Shown: positions 5,856 to 13,465 of the stretch, one piece after another | How positions within the stretch are numbered: position 1 is the stretch's first letter | Layout of the letters: each line of letters starts with the position of its first letter | NCBI GenBank assembly: GCA_021795795.1 | Contig: JAJYPA010000079.1 | Coordinates: forward strand, 1-22,249 | DNA: 22,249 nucleotides | Direction: 5' to 3' | Origin: Pseudomonadota bacterium | GTDB lineage: Bacteria > Pseudomonadota > Gammaproteobacteria > Halothiobacillales > Halothiobacillaceae | Program-made: the position numbers and the translations under genes | The notes under the pieces: generated by a model | Database searches by the model: none | The model's input: the letters and a program-made list of their open reading frames with translations, nothing else | Told to the model about the DNA's origin: nothing

Positions 5856-8272
5856 ACCGCACCCCCTTCGAGCAGTGCCGGGTTGACGTGAATTTCCTTG
5901 CGCCGTCCTTCCTGTACCAGCAGCACGCGCCCGGCCTCGTTCAGCTCCCGCAAGGCATCTTCGAGCACCGCCTTCTGGCGCAGGTGAACGGGTGTCACGT
6001 TGCGTTGCACCTCCCGCCGGGGAACGATGTTCGTTTTCTGTCTGCGGCAGTAGTCGAGCAGCCAGCTATCCAGCCGCGCCGCGTCGGCGAGTTCCTCCGG
6101 TAGCGCAAGCTCGCCAAAGAAACGCCGCGCCTCGTTCAAGTGCCACGCCGCGACGCGGCTTGCCGACTCGAATGCCTCCGCGCCGATAGTGCTGCCCGCG
6201 CCCTCGAAGACCTGGAACAGTACCGCGACCCGCGCCGCATTGTCGGCGGTTTTGCTGGCCACGTCGCGCACATCGTAGAGTTCGCCACCAAGGCCAAGCT
6301 CACTTTCAATGACATCATGGAAGGCCACCCATGCCGCCTTGGCATCCGTGGTTAGTGGCAGCAGGGGCGGGTTGAGTGTGCCATTTTCATCGACTGGTGC
6401 TGGCTGTTCCAGAATCGCGGCAATGCGCCGGTTGAACGCCGCCAGCGCGGGCCAGTTCGCAGGCGCTTCTGTAAACTGGCGAAGGCCTTGTGTCGATTCC
6501 GGCCATGCGACGAGAAAACGGGCGAGGAATCCAGTGCCGCGCGCCAGTCCGCCCGAACGGTCGAAGAAGGTGCGCAAGGTCGCCTCCTGCACCTGCAAGG
6601 CCACGGTCAGCCGGGCACCACGCACCGTGAAGGATTCCGTCGTGCGGCGGTCGATGGTGAGATGGCCGCCGTCCCACAGCATATTGAGCAGCGCCAGATT
6701 GCGCATGACAGAATCCTTGCCCATACCATGCGCACCAAATACGATCCCGGCCTCGGCGGAGACCACGCCGCCCGACGGCCAGTTTTTCGCCAGGCCATAG
6801 GCTAGCGCCTCCGGCGTTGCATCAGCATAGAGCAGGCGCGGCACACGCAGCAGTTCGGGCTTGTCATGTTCCAGATCGCGCAAGACCAGTTCCTTGTCGC
6901 CGGTCGGCTTGTTCTCCTTGGCGAGCTGGCGGATCTTCTCCTTGATGCCGACCCGCTTCGCCTCCCATGCCTCGGTGGCCGCCTTATGGTCTTTGAGTAC
7001 GGGCTTTGCCAATTCCGCCTGCGTCTCCTCGTACTCGCGGATCGCCCTAGTAAAGAAGCCGTCGCAGGTGGATTTGCGCTCGCCGGAGTCGGCGATGGTG
7101 AGCAGGAACAGGCTTACCGGACCAGCAAGTTTTTCGGCCCGCTTCGCATCGGCGTGCGCCTGAATCGCCAACGACAGCGCGGCCAGCGCGCTGGATGCCA
7201 CCAACGGCACGGGCGCCTTAGTGAAACCTTGCACCTCTTCCACCGCTGCGCGGATTGCGTCCGGCAAAGCGTCCAGCGGGTAAGGCTCCGGCTCCACCTT
7301 TGCTGCCAACGGCTGCAGCTCGGGCCAGAGTCCACCCGCTGCGGCATTCTCGGGAACGCCACCACCGGGCGAGGTTGCGTTGTTGATCGCGTTGCGCACC
7401 GCATCCATGCCAAGCACCGCCGCCATGTCGTTGAAGTCGGTCGCGCCCGATTGTCGGTCGGGGCCGAAGCTCGGCACGGCCAGCAATCCGCCAACCGTTT
7501 GCGCCGCCTCCCCGGCCTTCTTCAGACCGGGATTGCCTTGGGTGTCTGCGTCGTCATCCGCACAGACTATCAGCGGCAGGGTGGGAAAGCGTGCGCGCAT
7601 CGCCTGCGCCACGGCTTTTAGGTTCCCGGCATTGAACGCCACGACCACGGGGTAGCCGGTCGCTTGGTGGATGATCGCGCCGGTTGCAAAGCCTTCGGCG
7701 ATGCACAAGGCTGCCGCGCCTCGGGTGTCGCCAATGCTGAAATAACAGCCCGCCACGCACCCGCCGGTCAGGAACCGCTTATCGCCGTGCGGGCCGATGA
7801 ATTGCAAGGAACGCAGCTCGCCGCCGTCGCGCATCGGGATCAGTAGCGCGCCGTTGTGCAGGCGCGCACCGTGGACCTCGATGCCCTTGCGCACAAGGTA
7901 GGAATGATTGGCGGGCGCGGGCGCCGCCCCATTCCAGATTGCCGCAGCCTTCGCGGCGGCTTCGGCCTGCCGTGCCTTGCGCTCGGCATCAAGTTGCGCC
8001 TCCGCCTCTGCCACATGGCGCCTGAAGGCTTCCCGTTCTATTGTCGAAAACGGTCGGTCGCGCTTCGGCTGCCAGTTTTCGGAGAGACCCGAAGACCAGT
8101 CGCCGAAGCAACCGCCTAGGCCGTCGTCGAACAGCTTGCACCAGCCCGCCGTATTGCCGTTGCGCTTGCCGACGCCGGGGAAGCGGTGCAGCTTGCCAGG
8201 TTCGATCACGTCAGGCGGCTCCAGCCCGGCGGCGCTCATCGCGTCCCGAAATTGGCAGATCGCATTATTCAT
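5852..8272 (-). CDS. Toprim primase / DUF3987 helicase-like replication protein (806 aa)
   Basis: The start is ATG 8272, with GGAGG 8 nt upstream; it overlaps the upstream small gene by 8 nt. The N-terminus has a partial zinc-like region (W44, C45, C55). The Toprim domain lies at about residues 140-270, with IAEGFATG (E193) and VCADDDAD (D239-D243) as the metal-binding residues. A DUF3987 region follows from about 335 to 780, with a Walker A-like ADSGERKST at 395-402 and an AEAGIVFG segment further on. The protein combines priming and NTPase functions in the manner of P4 alpha-like island replication proteins, so the excised island may replicate on its own. It heads the backbone operon together with alpA. 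Confidence 0.85.
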   Translation of the reverse strand: MNNAICQFRDAMSAAGLEPPDVIEPGKLHRFPGVGKRNGNTAGWCKLFDDGLGGCFGDWSSGLSENWQPKRDRPFSTIEREAFRRHVAEAEAQLDAERKARQAEAAAKAAAIWNGAAPAPANHSYLVRKGIEVHGARLHNGALLIPMRDGGELRSLQFIGPHGDKRFLTGGCVAGCYFSIGDTRGAAALCIAEGFATGAIIHQATGYPVVVAFNAGNLKAVAQAMRARFPTLPLIVCADDDADTQGNPGLKKAGEAAQTVGGLLAVPSFGPDRQSGATDFNDMAAVLGMDAVRNAINNATSPGGGVPENAAAGGLWPELQPLAAKVEPEPYPLDALPDAIRAAVEEVQGFTKAPVPLVASSALAALSLAIQAHADAKRAEKLAGPVSLFLLTIADSGERKSTCDGFFTRAIREYEETQAELAKPVLKDHKAATEAWEAKRVGIKEKIRQLAKENKPTGDKELVLRDLEHDKPELLRVPRLLYADATPEALAYGLAKNWPSGGVVSAEAGIVFGAHGMGKDSVMRNLALLNMLWDGGHLTIDRRTTESFTVRGARLTVALQVQEATLRTFFDRSGGLARGTGFLARFLVAWPESTQGLRQFTEAPANWPALAAFNRRIAAILEQPAPVDENGTLNPPLLPLTTDAKAAWVAFHDVIESELGLGGELYDVRDVASKTADNAARVAVLFQVFEGAGSTIGAEAFESASRVAAWHLNEARRFFGELALPEELADAARLDSWLLDYCRRQKTNIVPRREVQRNVTPVHLRQKAVLEDALRELNEAGRVLLVQEGRRKEIHVNPALLEGGAV

Positions 8273-8450
8273 CGCGCGACCCTCCAATGCGGTTGATCCA
8301 ATCCGCCAATCCGAGCGGAAACCAGCCCCATAGAGCCAGGGTCACGATGGCCGCTTTCACGCGGGAAACGATGCCGGTAGAATGACGCCTGCTAGTAGTC
8401 TTCGGGGTCGCCTGGTGCCCGCCAGCACGGCCCTTTGTTTTTCTAGTCAT
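8265..8450 (-). CDS. Small basic membrane-like protein (61 aa)
   Basis: The ORF from ATG 8450 encodes MTRKTKGRAGGHQATPKTTS, then a hydrophobic stretch at residues 31-48 (VKAAIVTLALWGWFPLGL) and a short charged end. One membrane helix with a positive N-terminus is likely. It sits between alpA and the primase with short or overlapping junctions: its stop lies inside the start of the primase gene. I believe similar small ORFs occur at this place in related islands, but I know no function. Confidence 0.6.
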   Translation of the reverse strand: MTRKTKGRAGGHQATPKTTSRRHSTGIVSRVKAAIVTLALWGWFPLGLADWINRIGGSRDE

Positions 8451-8464
8451 GATGGCCGCCCCCG

Positions 8465-8662
8465 TTACCGCGCCGCCTTGCGGCTGGCCTCGATGCGTTT
8501 CGCTAGCCAGCCATTCACCTCCGCCTCGATCCAGCCGACGGCACGGCCGCCAAGCGAAACGGGCGCCGGGAAGCTGCCTTCCGCGATGCGCAGATAGATG
8601 GTGGAACGGGAAAGCCCGGTGCGGGCCTTGACGGTAGGAAGTCTCAGTACGGTGTATGTCAT
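8465..8662 (-). CDS. alpA: AlpA-family DNA-binding regulator/excisionase (65 aa)
   Basis: MTYTVLRLPTVKARTGLSRS followed by TIYLRIAEGSFPAPVSLGGR and AVGWIEAEVNGWLAKR is a textbook AlpA/MerR-like winged helix-turn-helix. The recognition part is SRSTIYLRIAEG at about residues 18-30 and the wing ends in GWIEAEVNGWL. The start is ATG 8662, since GAGG lies 7 nt upstream; an upstream TTG would be too close to it. Family members activate integrase transcription or act as excisionases. It is the first gene of the backbone operon, with TGGGCG repeats upstream that it might bind. Confidence 0.88.
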   Translation of the reverse strand: MTYTVLRLPTVKARTGLSRSTIYLRIAEGSFPAPVSLGGRAVGWIEAEVNGWLAKRIEASRKAAR

Positions 8663-8703
8663 CTTCAAACCTCGCTAAACGACTTGGGGACTGTCGGGAA
8701 GCA

Positions 8704-8740
8704 AGATAGGTGGGCGATTTGGGCGACAAAAGAGTGGGCG
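8704..8740 (-). promoter_or_regulatory. Probable alpA promoter/operator with three TGGGCG repeats
   Basis: On the plus strand TGGGCG occurs at 8711-8716, 8720-8725 and 8735-8740. On the minus strand the repeats lie within and upstream of a plausible promoter, with TATCTT at 8704-8709 as -10 and TTTGTC 16 nt further upstream as -35. The spacing to the alpA start (about 40 nt from the -10) is suitable. The repeats could be an operator or iteron-like sites of the primase. Confidence 0.4.
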
Positions 8741-8874
8741 GCGCTTCCAGACGTCACACGAAAGATACGGCAAAACAATTGGATAGGAGATTGTTCGCGT
8801 GCGTTGTTGGGCTTACATACCTACGCGAGAGATCGTGCTGGCGAGCGGTAAATCAGCGGGTTACGGGCGGGTGT

Positions 8875-8899
8875 GTTGGGCGAAAACATTCCGCCCAAC
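8875..8899. terminator. Stem-loop after the 8904-9692 gene
   Basis: GTTGGGCG at 8875-8882 pairs perfectly with CGCCCAAC at 8892-8899 across a 9-nt loop, starting 4 nt after the stop codon of the minus-strand gene. On that strand no T-tract follows. It is therefore a weak intrinsic terminator or an RNA-end-stabilising hairpin. On the plus strand it is followed by T-rich sequence, but no plus-strand gene precedes it. Confidence 0.4.
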
Positions 8900-8903
8900 T
8901 TTC

Positions 8904-9692
8904 TTACTTCTTCATCTGTTTGCGGATAGTTTCCATATCACGTCCTTGGGCGATCTCCAGCTTGGCGATCTGCTGTGAGCACCAAACGTCGGACATGTTC
9001 GGGCGCTTCTTCTTCAGTGCGCGGTACTCCTTGCGCCATTGCTCGCGCATGGCTTCGGTTTCCAACTTGCGCACCTCGCGCCGGGCCGTGCTGGGGGTAT
9101 AGCGCGTGTCGCCCGTGGTGGCCGCGTCTACTAACTGGCGTATCAGAATCAGGTCGAGAATGTAACGTCCATCCTGAAACCGGATCGCCTCTGCCAGAGG
9201 CATCACGCTTGAGTCTGCTACCAAGACTGGATCGCCGTCACAGCGCAGGCAAAGCATCTGAGTGCGCTTGTCTCCAACGGCCATACCTATTTGCAACAGG
9301 CTGTCGTTGTTTAGATGCGTGCCGTTGAACCGAAGGGAAAGATCGGCGGCTATGAAGTGGGCAATGGCAGCGGCGTCTACCTGCCACTGTTCAAGGTGAC
9401 TGACCGGCACAGGCACCCGGTTTATATCGCTGCGCTTATCGCAAATGACGAATGCCTCAGGGCCCCGCGTTGTGTCGGCCAGAACATGCGCGGGCATGAC
9501 GCATTCCCGCTCGCAGCCGGAACACACCACGCGGGTGGCTGGGCGGCCCTTCGTCAGAAACCTTTGTGACTTCATCGCCGCGACAGCGACGTCGGGCCAC
9601 GCGCTCAACTCCTGGGCACTGATAAGAATGGCCCCGCCACGATGAGCACCGATGCGGTCAAGCAATTCGACCAGAACGGCCTCGGGTGTCAT
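8904..9692 (-). CDS. Unknown protein with cysteine-rich motif, second gene of pair (262 aa)
   Basis: I do not recognise this family. The ATG at 9692 overlaps the stop of the upstream gene by four bases (ATGA), so the two products are probably made in step. An N-terminal helical region is followed by C57-x2-C60-x3-C64 and C84, a likely zinc-binding site in RVVCSGCERECVMPAHV. A second CxxC lies at C148/C151 (MLCLRCDGD). From about residue 200 the protein is strongly charged (REQWRKEYRALKKKRPNMSD) and ends in what could be a small helix-turn-helix (QIAKLEIAQGRDMETIRKQ). It might bind nucleic acid. It forms a two-gene unit divergent from the type I restriction operon. Confidence 0.72.
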   Translation of the reverse strand: MTPEAVLVELLDRIGAHRGGAILISAQELSAWPDVAVAAMKSQRFLTKGRPATRVVCSGCERECVMPAHVLADTTRGPEAFVICDKRSDINRVPVPVSHLEQWQVDAAAIAHFIAADLSLRFNGTHLNNDSLLQIGMAVGDKRTQMLCLRCDGDPVLVADSSVMPLAEAIRFQDGRYILDLILIRQLVDAATTGDTRYTPSTARREVRKLETEAMREQWRKEYRALKKKRPNMSDVWCSQQIAKLEIAQGRDMETIRKQMKK

Positions 9693-10927
9693 ACCCCACC
9701 GGGCACAAGTGCCTCAGCCGCTTCTGCCATTTCGGTTTCCGCCTCCAGTTCCTTGGGCTCGATCCCAGAGGCCTCCAGCATGTCCCGCAGCTTCAGATCC
9801 ACCTCATCATACTTGAGCGAGCAGGAATTGGGGTGACCGATACGGATGGTGACCGAAACGGCGGGCTTGTCGGGGTCCACCACCAGCGAGGCGGCGAGTT
9901 CCACCTGGGTGACGTTGTACAGGCGGAGTTGAACGGCCTTGCCAATGGTATCTAACAGCGTATAGACGGCATCTGGGTCTTGCGAGGCATCCGCCTCCAA
10001 CGTGATGCGCTCGCCCTTGTTTATGCGGGAGGAGAGACGCAGCTTCTTGACTGCCACGTTTTCGATGCCGCTACCCACGGCGTAGCTGAAATTGAAACTC
10101 TTCTGGCTTAGCGGGCTCAGGTCATAGACGCGCTCGTCCTTCGGATCGGGCGGCAGTTCGTCCAATTTGAGAATCGCTGTCGCGAACATGCCTTGCAGTG
10201 CCTCCACCGCTTTGCGGGCACCACGAAAGTTCAGATCCAGCGAGCCTTCCTTCTGCGAGTAGACGTAGACCACCTCGAAGGCGGGGTTGTGCGGACGCGG
10301 GTCGAACTTGCCGTCCACCCACTCGATGCTATGCTGGGAGTGATCTTCCGGATAGCAGAAGAAGTAATCCCGGTCGCCGCGCCGGTAGGGCTCTACCACA
10401 CAGTTCTTGCCCCGGCCCTCCGTGTGGTGGAAATAGTTGCTGATCTGGCGGGCGAGCTGATGGATGCTGGCCTCGTCCACTGCCGCCGGCCGGTGCAGGA
10501 GGTTCTTACGCTTGCGCCAGTAGCTCAGGGTGTCGGCATGGTAGAAGCGGGTCGCCCCCTTCCAAAAATCCTTGTGGTCCAGAAAGGTGGCCATTGCACG
10601 CTCGAAGTAGCCCGGCAGCGCCGATAGCTGTTCCACCAGTTGGGTGATCGCCTCCGGGTCTTCGCGCAACTGCCAGCGGGCCTCGTCCAGGATCGCCAGA
10701 AACCCCTTTTCGCAACACAGGGCGAAGACGTCCCGTAACTCCGCGTCCATCTTGTTGCGCGGGCTGTCCGGCAGGGCCAGCCACGCATCGAACAGAGCAT
10801 CCGGCTTTCCCTCCTTCATGGCCGCGAAGTCCAGTTCCCCGAACACCTCACGCCCCTGAAAGTAACGGGCGAGCAGGGCGTTAGGCATCTGCCGGAAGAA
10901 ATCCTTGGTGGAATAGTGCTGGGTCAC
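9689..10927 (-). CDS. Unknown protein, first gene of pair (412 aa)
   Basis: Not recognised. The start is the GTG at 10927, which has a strong AGGAGG 6 nt upstream; a longer frame would begin without any ribosome site. The N-terminal third is helical (STKDFFRQMPNALLARYFQG). Around residues 120-142 is an aromatic/basic stretch (FWKGATRFYHADTLSYWRKR). Residues 165-196 (ISNYFHHTEGRGKNC, then YRRGDRDYFFCYPEDHSQHS) are rich in His and Asp/Glu and could hold a metal or active site. The C-terminal half alternates strands. The acidic tail reads ELEAETEMAEAAEAL. With the cysteine-motif partner it lies between restriction genes and the backbone, which makes a defence role plausible but unproven. Confidence 0.75.
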   Translation of the reverse strand: MTQHYSTKDFFRQMPNALLARYFQGREVFGELDFAAMKEGKPDALFDAWLALPDSPRNKMDAELRDVFALCCEKGFLAILDEARWQLREDPEAITQLVEQLSALPGYFERAMATFLDHKDFWKGATRFYHADTLSYWRKRKNLLHRPAAVDEASIHQLARQISNYFHHTEGRGKNCVVEPYRRGDRDYFFCYPEDHSQHSIEWVDGKFDPRPHNPAFEVVYVYSQKEGSLDLNFRGARKAVEALQGMFATAILKLDELPPDPKDERVYDLSPLSQKSFNFSYAVGSGIENVAVKKLRLSSRINKGERITLEADASQDPDAVYTLLDTIGKAVQLRLYNVTQVELAASLVVDPDKPAVSVTIRIGHPNSCSLKYDEVDLKLRDMLEASGIEPKELEAETEMAEAAEALVPGGV

Positions 10928-10980
10928 AGGGCCCCTCCTAGTGGATGGGTTACGGTTTCCCATGGGATTATGCCGGACTC

Positions 10981-11020
10981 TACTGTATATTGCAGTACAT
11001 TCTCAGCATGCTCACTGAGA
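10981..11020. promoter_or_regulatory. Tandem inverted repeats in the divergent promoter region
   Basis: TACTG at 10981-10985 with CAGTA at 10993-10997 flank a -10-like TATATT (10986-10991) for the rightward operon. TCTCAG at 11001-11006 with CTGAGA at 11015-11020 lies just before the ribosome site of the ribbon-helix-helix gene. The two centres are about 21 bp apart, two helical turns, as expected for cooperating dimers of a ribbon-helix-helix repressor. On the minus strand CATAAT, with CTGCAA 17 nt upstream, could start the 10927 gene, so both directions may be controlled here. Confidence 0.5.
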
Positions 11021-11028
11021 GGGGAGCA

Positions 11029-11220
11029 ATGGCTACCGCCAAGACCACCACGCTGACCTTTCGCATCGAGCCCGGCCTGAAAGAAGCTCTGCGCGCGGCG
11101 GCCGCCCGCGAGCACCGTTCCATCGTCAATATGGTGGAGGTGTTGATTCGGGATTATTGCGGGCGGCGTGGTATCCCTATCGACGAGCCGATATCAAAGG
11201 TTGGAGCAGAAAAGAAGTAA
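11029..11220 (+). CDS. Ribbon-helix-helix (CopG/Arc-like) regulator (63 aa)
   Basis: The start is ATG 11029, with GAGGGG 4-10 nt upstream; an upstream in-frame ATG at 10945 lies before the likely promoter. The protein has an N-terminal beta strand (TTTLTFRIEP, residues 6-15), helix 1 (GLKEALRAAAAREHR) and helix 2 (SIVNMVEVLIRDYCGRR). This is the MetJ/Arc fold, which binds DNA as a dimer. It is the first gene of the rightward type I restriction operon, followed after 2 nt by a mini-ORF and then hsdM. The inverted repeats just upstream suggest autoregulation. It could be an orphan antitoxin, but no toxin partner is present. Confidence 0.78.
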   Translation: MATAKTTTLTFRIEPGLKEALRAAAAREHRSIVNMVEVLIRDYCGRRGIPIDEPISKVGAEKK

Positions 11221-11222
11221 GC

Positions 11223-11291
11223 ATGAACAGCAACGATAATAGCAAGGAGCGGACAGTGGCAGCGGCCAGAAAGAAGGGCGAACATCTGTGA
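11223..11291 (+). CDS. 22-codon mini-ORF coupled to hsdM
   Basis: ATG 11223 opens a frame reading MNSNDNSKERTVAAARKKGE, then HL and a TGA. That stop overlaps the GTG start of hsdM by four bases (GTGA). It begins 2 nt after the stop of the ribbon-helix-helix gene. The very short, charged product is unlikely to have its own fold. The arrangement looks like a coupling ORF that delivers ribosomes to the weak GTG start of hsdM, which has only a distant GAAGG as ribosome site. Whether it is translated is inference. Confidence 0.4.
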   Translation: MNSNDNSKERTVAAARKKGEHL

Positions 11292-13465
11292 ACACTCAGA
11301 CACATGAAGAGCTGAAAGGAAAGATCTGGGAGATTGCGAACCGGCTCCGGGGACCGTACCGCCCACCTCAATATCGCCTAGTGATGCTGCCCATGGTCGT
11401 CTTGCGGCGGCTCGATTGTGTCCTGGAGCCGACCAAGGACGCCGTTCTTAAGCAACTGGAGAAGCTGAAAGCCCAAAAGATGCCCGAAGCGGCCACGGAG
11501 CGCCTGCTTGGCAAGGCCGCCGATCCGAACCGCAAGCATCCGCTCTACAACACGAGCCCCTACACCTTTGCCCGGCTGCTCGGCGACGCCGAGAACATCG
11601 CGCCGAATCTTGTCGCCTACATCAACGCCTTTTCGCCGACTACGCGTCGCATCTTCGAGCGCTTCAAGTTCGCCGACCAGATCGAGAAACTGGACGCCAG
11701 CAACCGCCTCTTCACCATCGTCAAGGCGATGGCCGAAGTCGATCTGCACCCAGACAGGATCGACAACCTCCAGATGGGCTACCTGTTCGAGCATCTGATC
11801 ATGCGATTCAACGAACAAGCCAACGAGGAAGCGGGGGACCACTTCACACCGCGCGAGGTCATCCGCCTGATGGCCAACCTGATCTACACCGGCGAGCAGG
11901 ACGTCTACAAACCCGGCATCTTCCGCACCATCTACGACCCAGCCTGCGGCACTGGCGGCATGCTCTCCGAATCCGAGAAGCTGATCCTCTCCCAGAACGA
12001 GCGCGCGCAACTTGCCCTCCACGGCCAGGAGTACAACGACGAGTCCTGGGCCATCTGCTGCTCGGACATGCTGATCAAGGACGAAGACACCGCGAACATC
12101 GTTCTCGGCGACACCCTCGGCGACGGCAAGACCCGGGACGGTTTTGAGGGAAAGAGATTCCATTACCTGATGGCCAATCCACCCTTTGGCGTTGAGTGGA
12201 AGGACCAGAAAGACGCCGTGGAGCGCGAGCACAAGACCATGGGCTTCGCCGGCCGCTTCGGTGCCGGGTTGCCGGCCATCAACGATGGCTCGCTGCTGTT
12301 CCTGCAGCACATGATTGCCAAGATGCACCACTATGCTGAGGGAGACGAGGACCAGCCGGGCTCCAAAATCGCCGTCGTCTTCAATGGCTCGCCGTTATTT
12401 TCCGGCGATGCCGGATCGGGGCCGTCCAACATCCGCCGCTGGATCATCGAGAATGACTGGCTCGACGCCATCGTCGCAATGCCCGACCAGCTCTTCTACA
12501 ACACCGGCATCTTCACCTACGTCTGGCTGGTCACAAACCGCAAGCTGCCGGAGCGGCGCGGCAAGGTGCATCTCATCGACGGCACACGCTTCTTCCAGAA
12601 GATGAAGAAGAGCCTCAACAACAAGCGCAACGAGATCACCGAGGACCAGATCCGCTTTCTTACCCGCGTTTACGGCAACTACCAGGACGGCGAGACGGCG
12701 GAAGTCCAGATTAACGGAGACACAAAAGTCCGTGTCATCTCCCGCATCTTCGAAAACCGGGAGTTCGGCTTCCTCAAGGTGACTGTCGAGCGCCCCTTGC
12801 GCATGAACTTCGAGGCGACGCCGGAGCGCATCGCCAGGCTTGATGATCAGACTGCCTTCGCTAACCTGGCGACATCAAAAAAGCGCAAGGATGCGGCGGC
12901 GGCCGCACGCGAGATCGAGGAGGGACAGAAGCAGCAAAATACCATCCGCGATCTGCTCGCAACACTCGAAGGCAATGGCCGCTACATGGACAGGGAGGTT
13001 TTCGAGACTGACCTCTTGAAGGCTGCGAAGGGCACCCGACTGAAGATCCCGGCTGCAATCAAGAAGGCAATCTTCGTAGCACTCGGCGAGCGCGACCCGG
13101 CCGCCGAAATTTGCCGCGACGGCAAGGGCCAACCTGAGCCCGATAGCGAACTGCGGGACACCGAGAACATCCCGTTGCCGGCCGGCACAGCGCTGCCCCT
13201 GCCGATAGAGTTCGGGCCTGACAAGCCCAACGGCCGGCTGGTCGAGGCCTTCCGCGACGAGATCAACGCCTACATTGCGCGCGAGGTGCTGCCACATGTG
13301 CCCGATGCCTGGGTTGACTACGACAAGACCAAGGTGGGCTACGAAATCCCCATCAATCGACATTTCTACGTCTACAAACCCCCGCGCCCGCTGGATGAGA
13401 TCGAGGCAGACATTACGAAGCTCGAAGGGGAGATCGCTGGACTGCTGAAGGGGTTGGTAGCATGA
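11288..13465 (+). CDS. hsdM: Type I restriction-modification DNA methyltransferase subunit HsdM (725 aa)
   Basis: An N-6 adenine methyltransferase of the type I system. The N-terminal HsdM domain starts with LKGKIWEIANRLRGPYRPPQ and contains MVVLRRLDCVLEPTK. The AdoMet-binding motif DPACGTGG is at residues 217-224 and the catalytic NPPF at 297-300. It is about 200 residues longer than classical HsdM (about 500); the extra C-terminal part includes a KKRKDAAAAAREIEEGQKQQ helix and ends in EGEIAGLLKGLVA. The start is GTG 11288, because the next Met lies inside the conserved domain. It overlaps hsdS by four bases. With HsdS it forms the modification enzyme, and with HsdR the restriction complex. 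Confidence 0.95.
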   Translation: MNTQTHEELKGKIWEIANRLRGPYRPPQYRLVMLPMVVLRRLDCVLEPTKDAVLKQLEKLKAQKMPEAATERLLGKAADPNRKHPLYNTSPYTFARLLGDAENIAPNLVAYINAFSPTTRRIFERFKFADQIEKLDASNRLFTIVKAMAEVDLHPDRIDNLQMGYLFEHLIMRFNEQANEEAGDHFTPREVIRLMANLIYTGEQDVYKPGIFRTIYDPACGTGGMLSESEKLILSQNERAQLALHGQEYNDESWAICCSDMLIKDEDTANIVLGDTLGDGKTRDGFEGKRFHYLMANPPFGVEWKDQKDAVEREHKTMGFAGRFGAGLPAINDGSLLFLQHMIAKMHHYAEGDEDQPGSKIAVVFNGSPLFSGDAGSGPSNIRRWIIENDWLDAIVAMPDQLFYNTGIFTYVWLVTNRKLPERRGKVHLIDGTRFFQKMKKSLNNKRNEITEDQIRFLTRVYGNYQDGETAEVQINGDTKVRVISRIFENREFGFLKVTVERPLRMNFEATPERIARLDDQTAFANLATSKKRKDAAAAAREIEEGQKQQNTIRDLLATLEGNGRYMDREVFETDLLKAAKGTRLKIPAAIKKAIFVALGERDPAAEICRDGKGQPEPDSELRDTENIPLPAGTALPLPIEFGPDKPNGRLVEAFRDEINAYIAREVLPHVPDAWVDYDKTKVGYEIPINRHFYVYKPPRPLDEIEADITKLEGEIAGLLKGLVA

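Noticed and set aside
11029..11220. Toxin-antitoxin pair with the ribbon-helix-helix protein as antitoxin
   Set aside because: No toxin-sized ORF follows; the next frames are a 22-codon mini-ORF and hsdM, so a regulator role is preferred.
11378..12331. Long antisense frame opposite hsdM, and similar ones opposite hsdR, the primase and int
   Set aside because: They mirror the codon bias of GC-rich genes with clear motifs on the other strand and show no family signature of their own.
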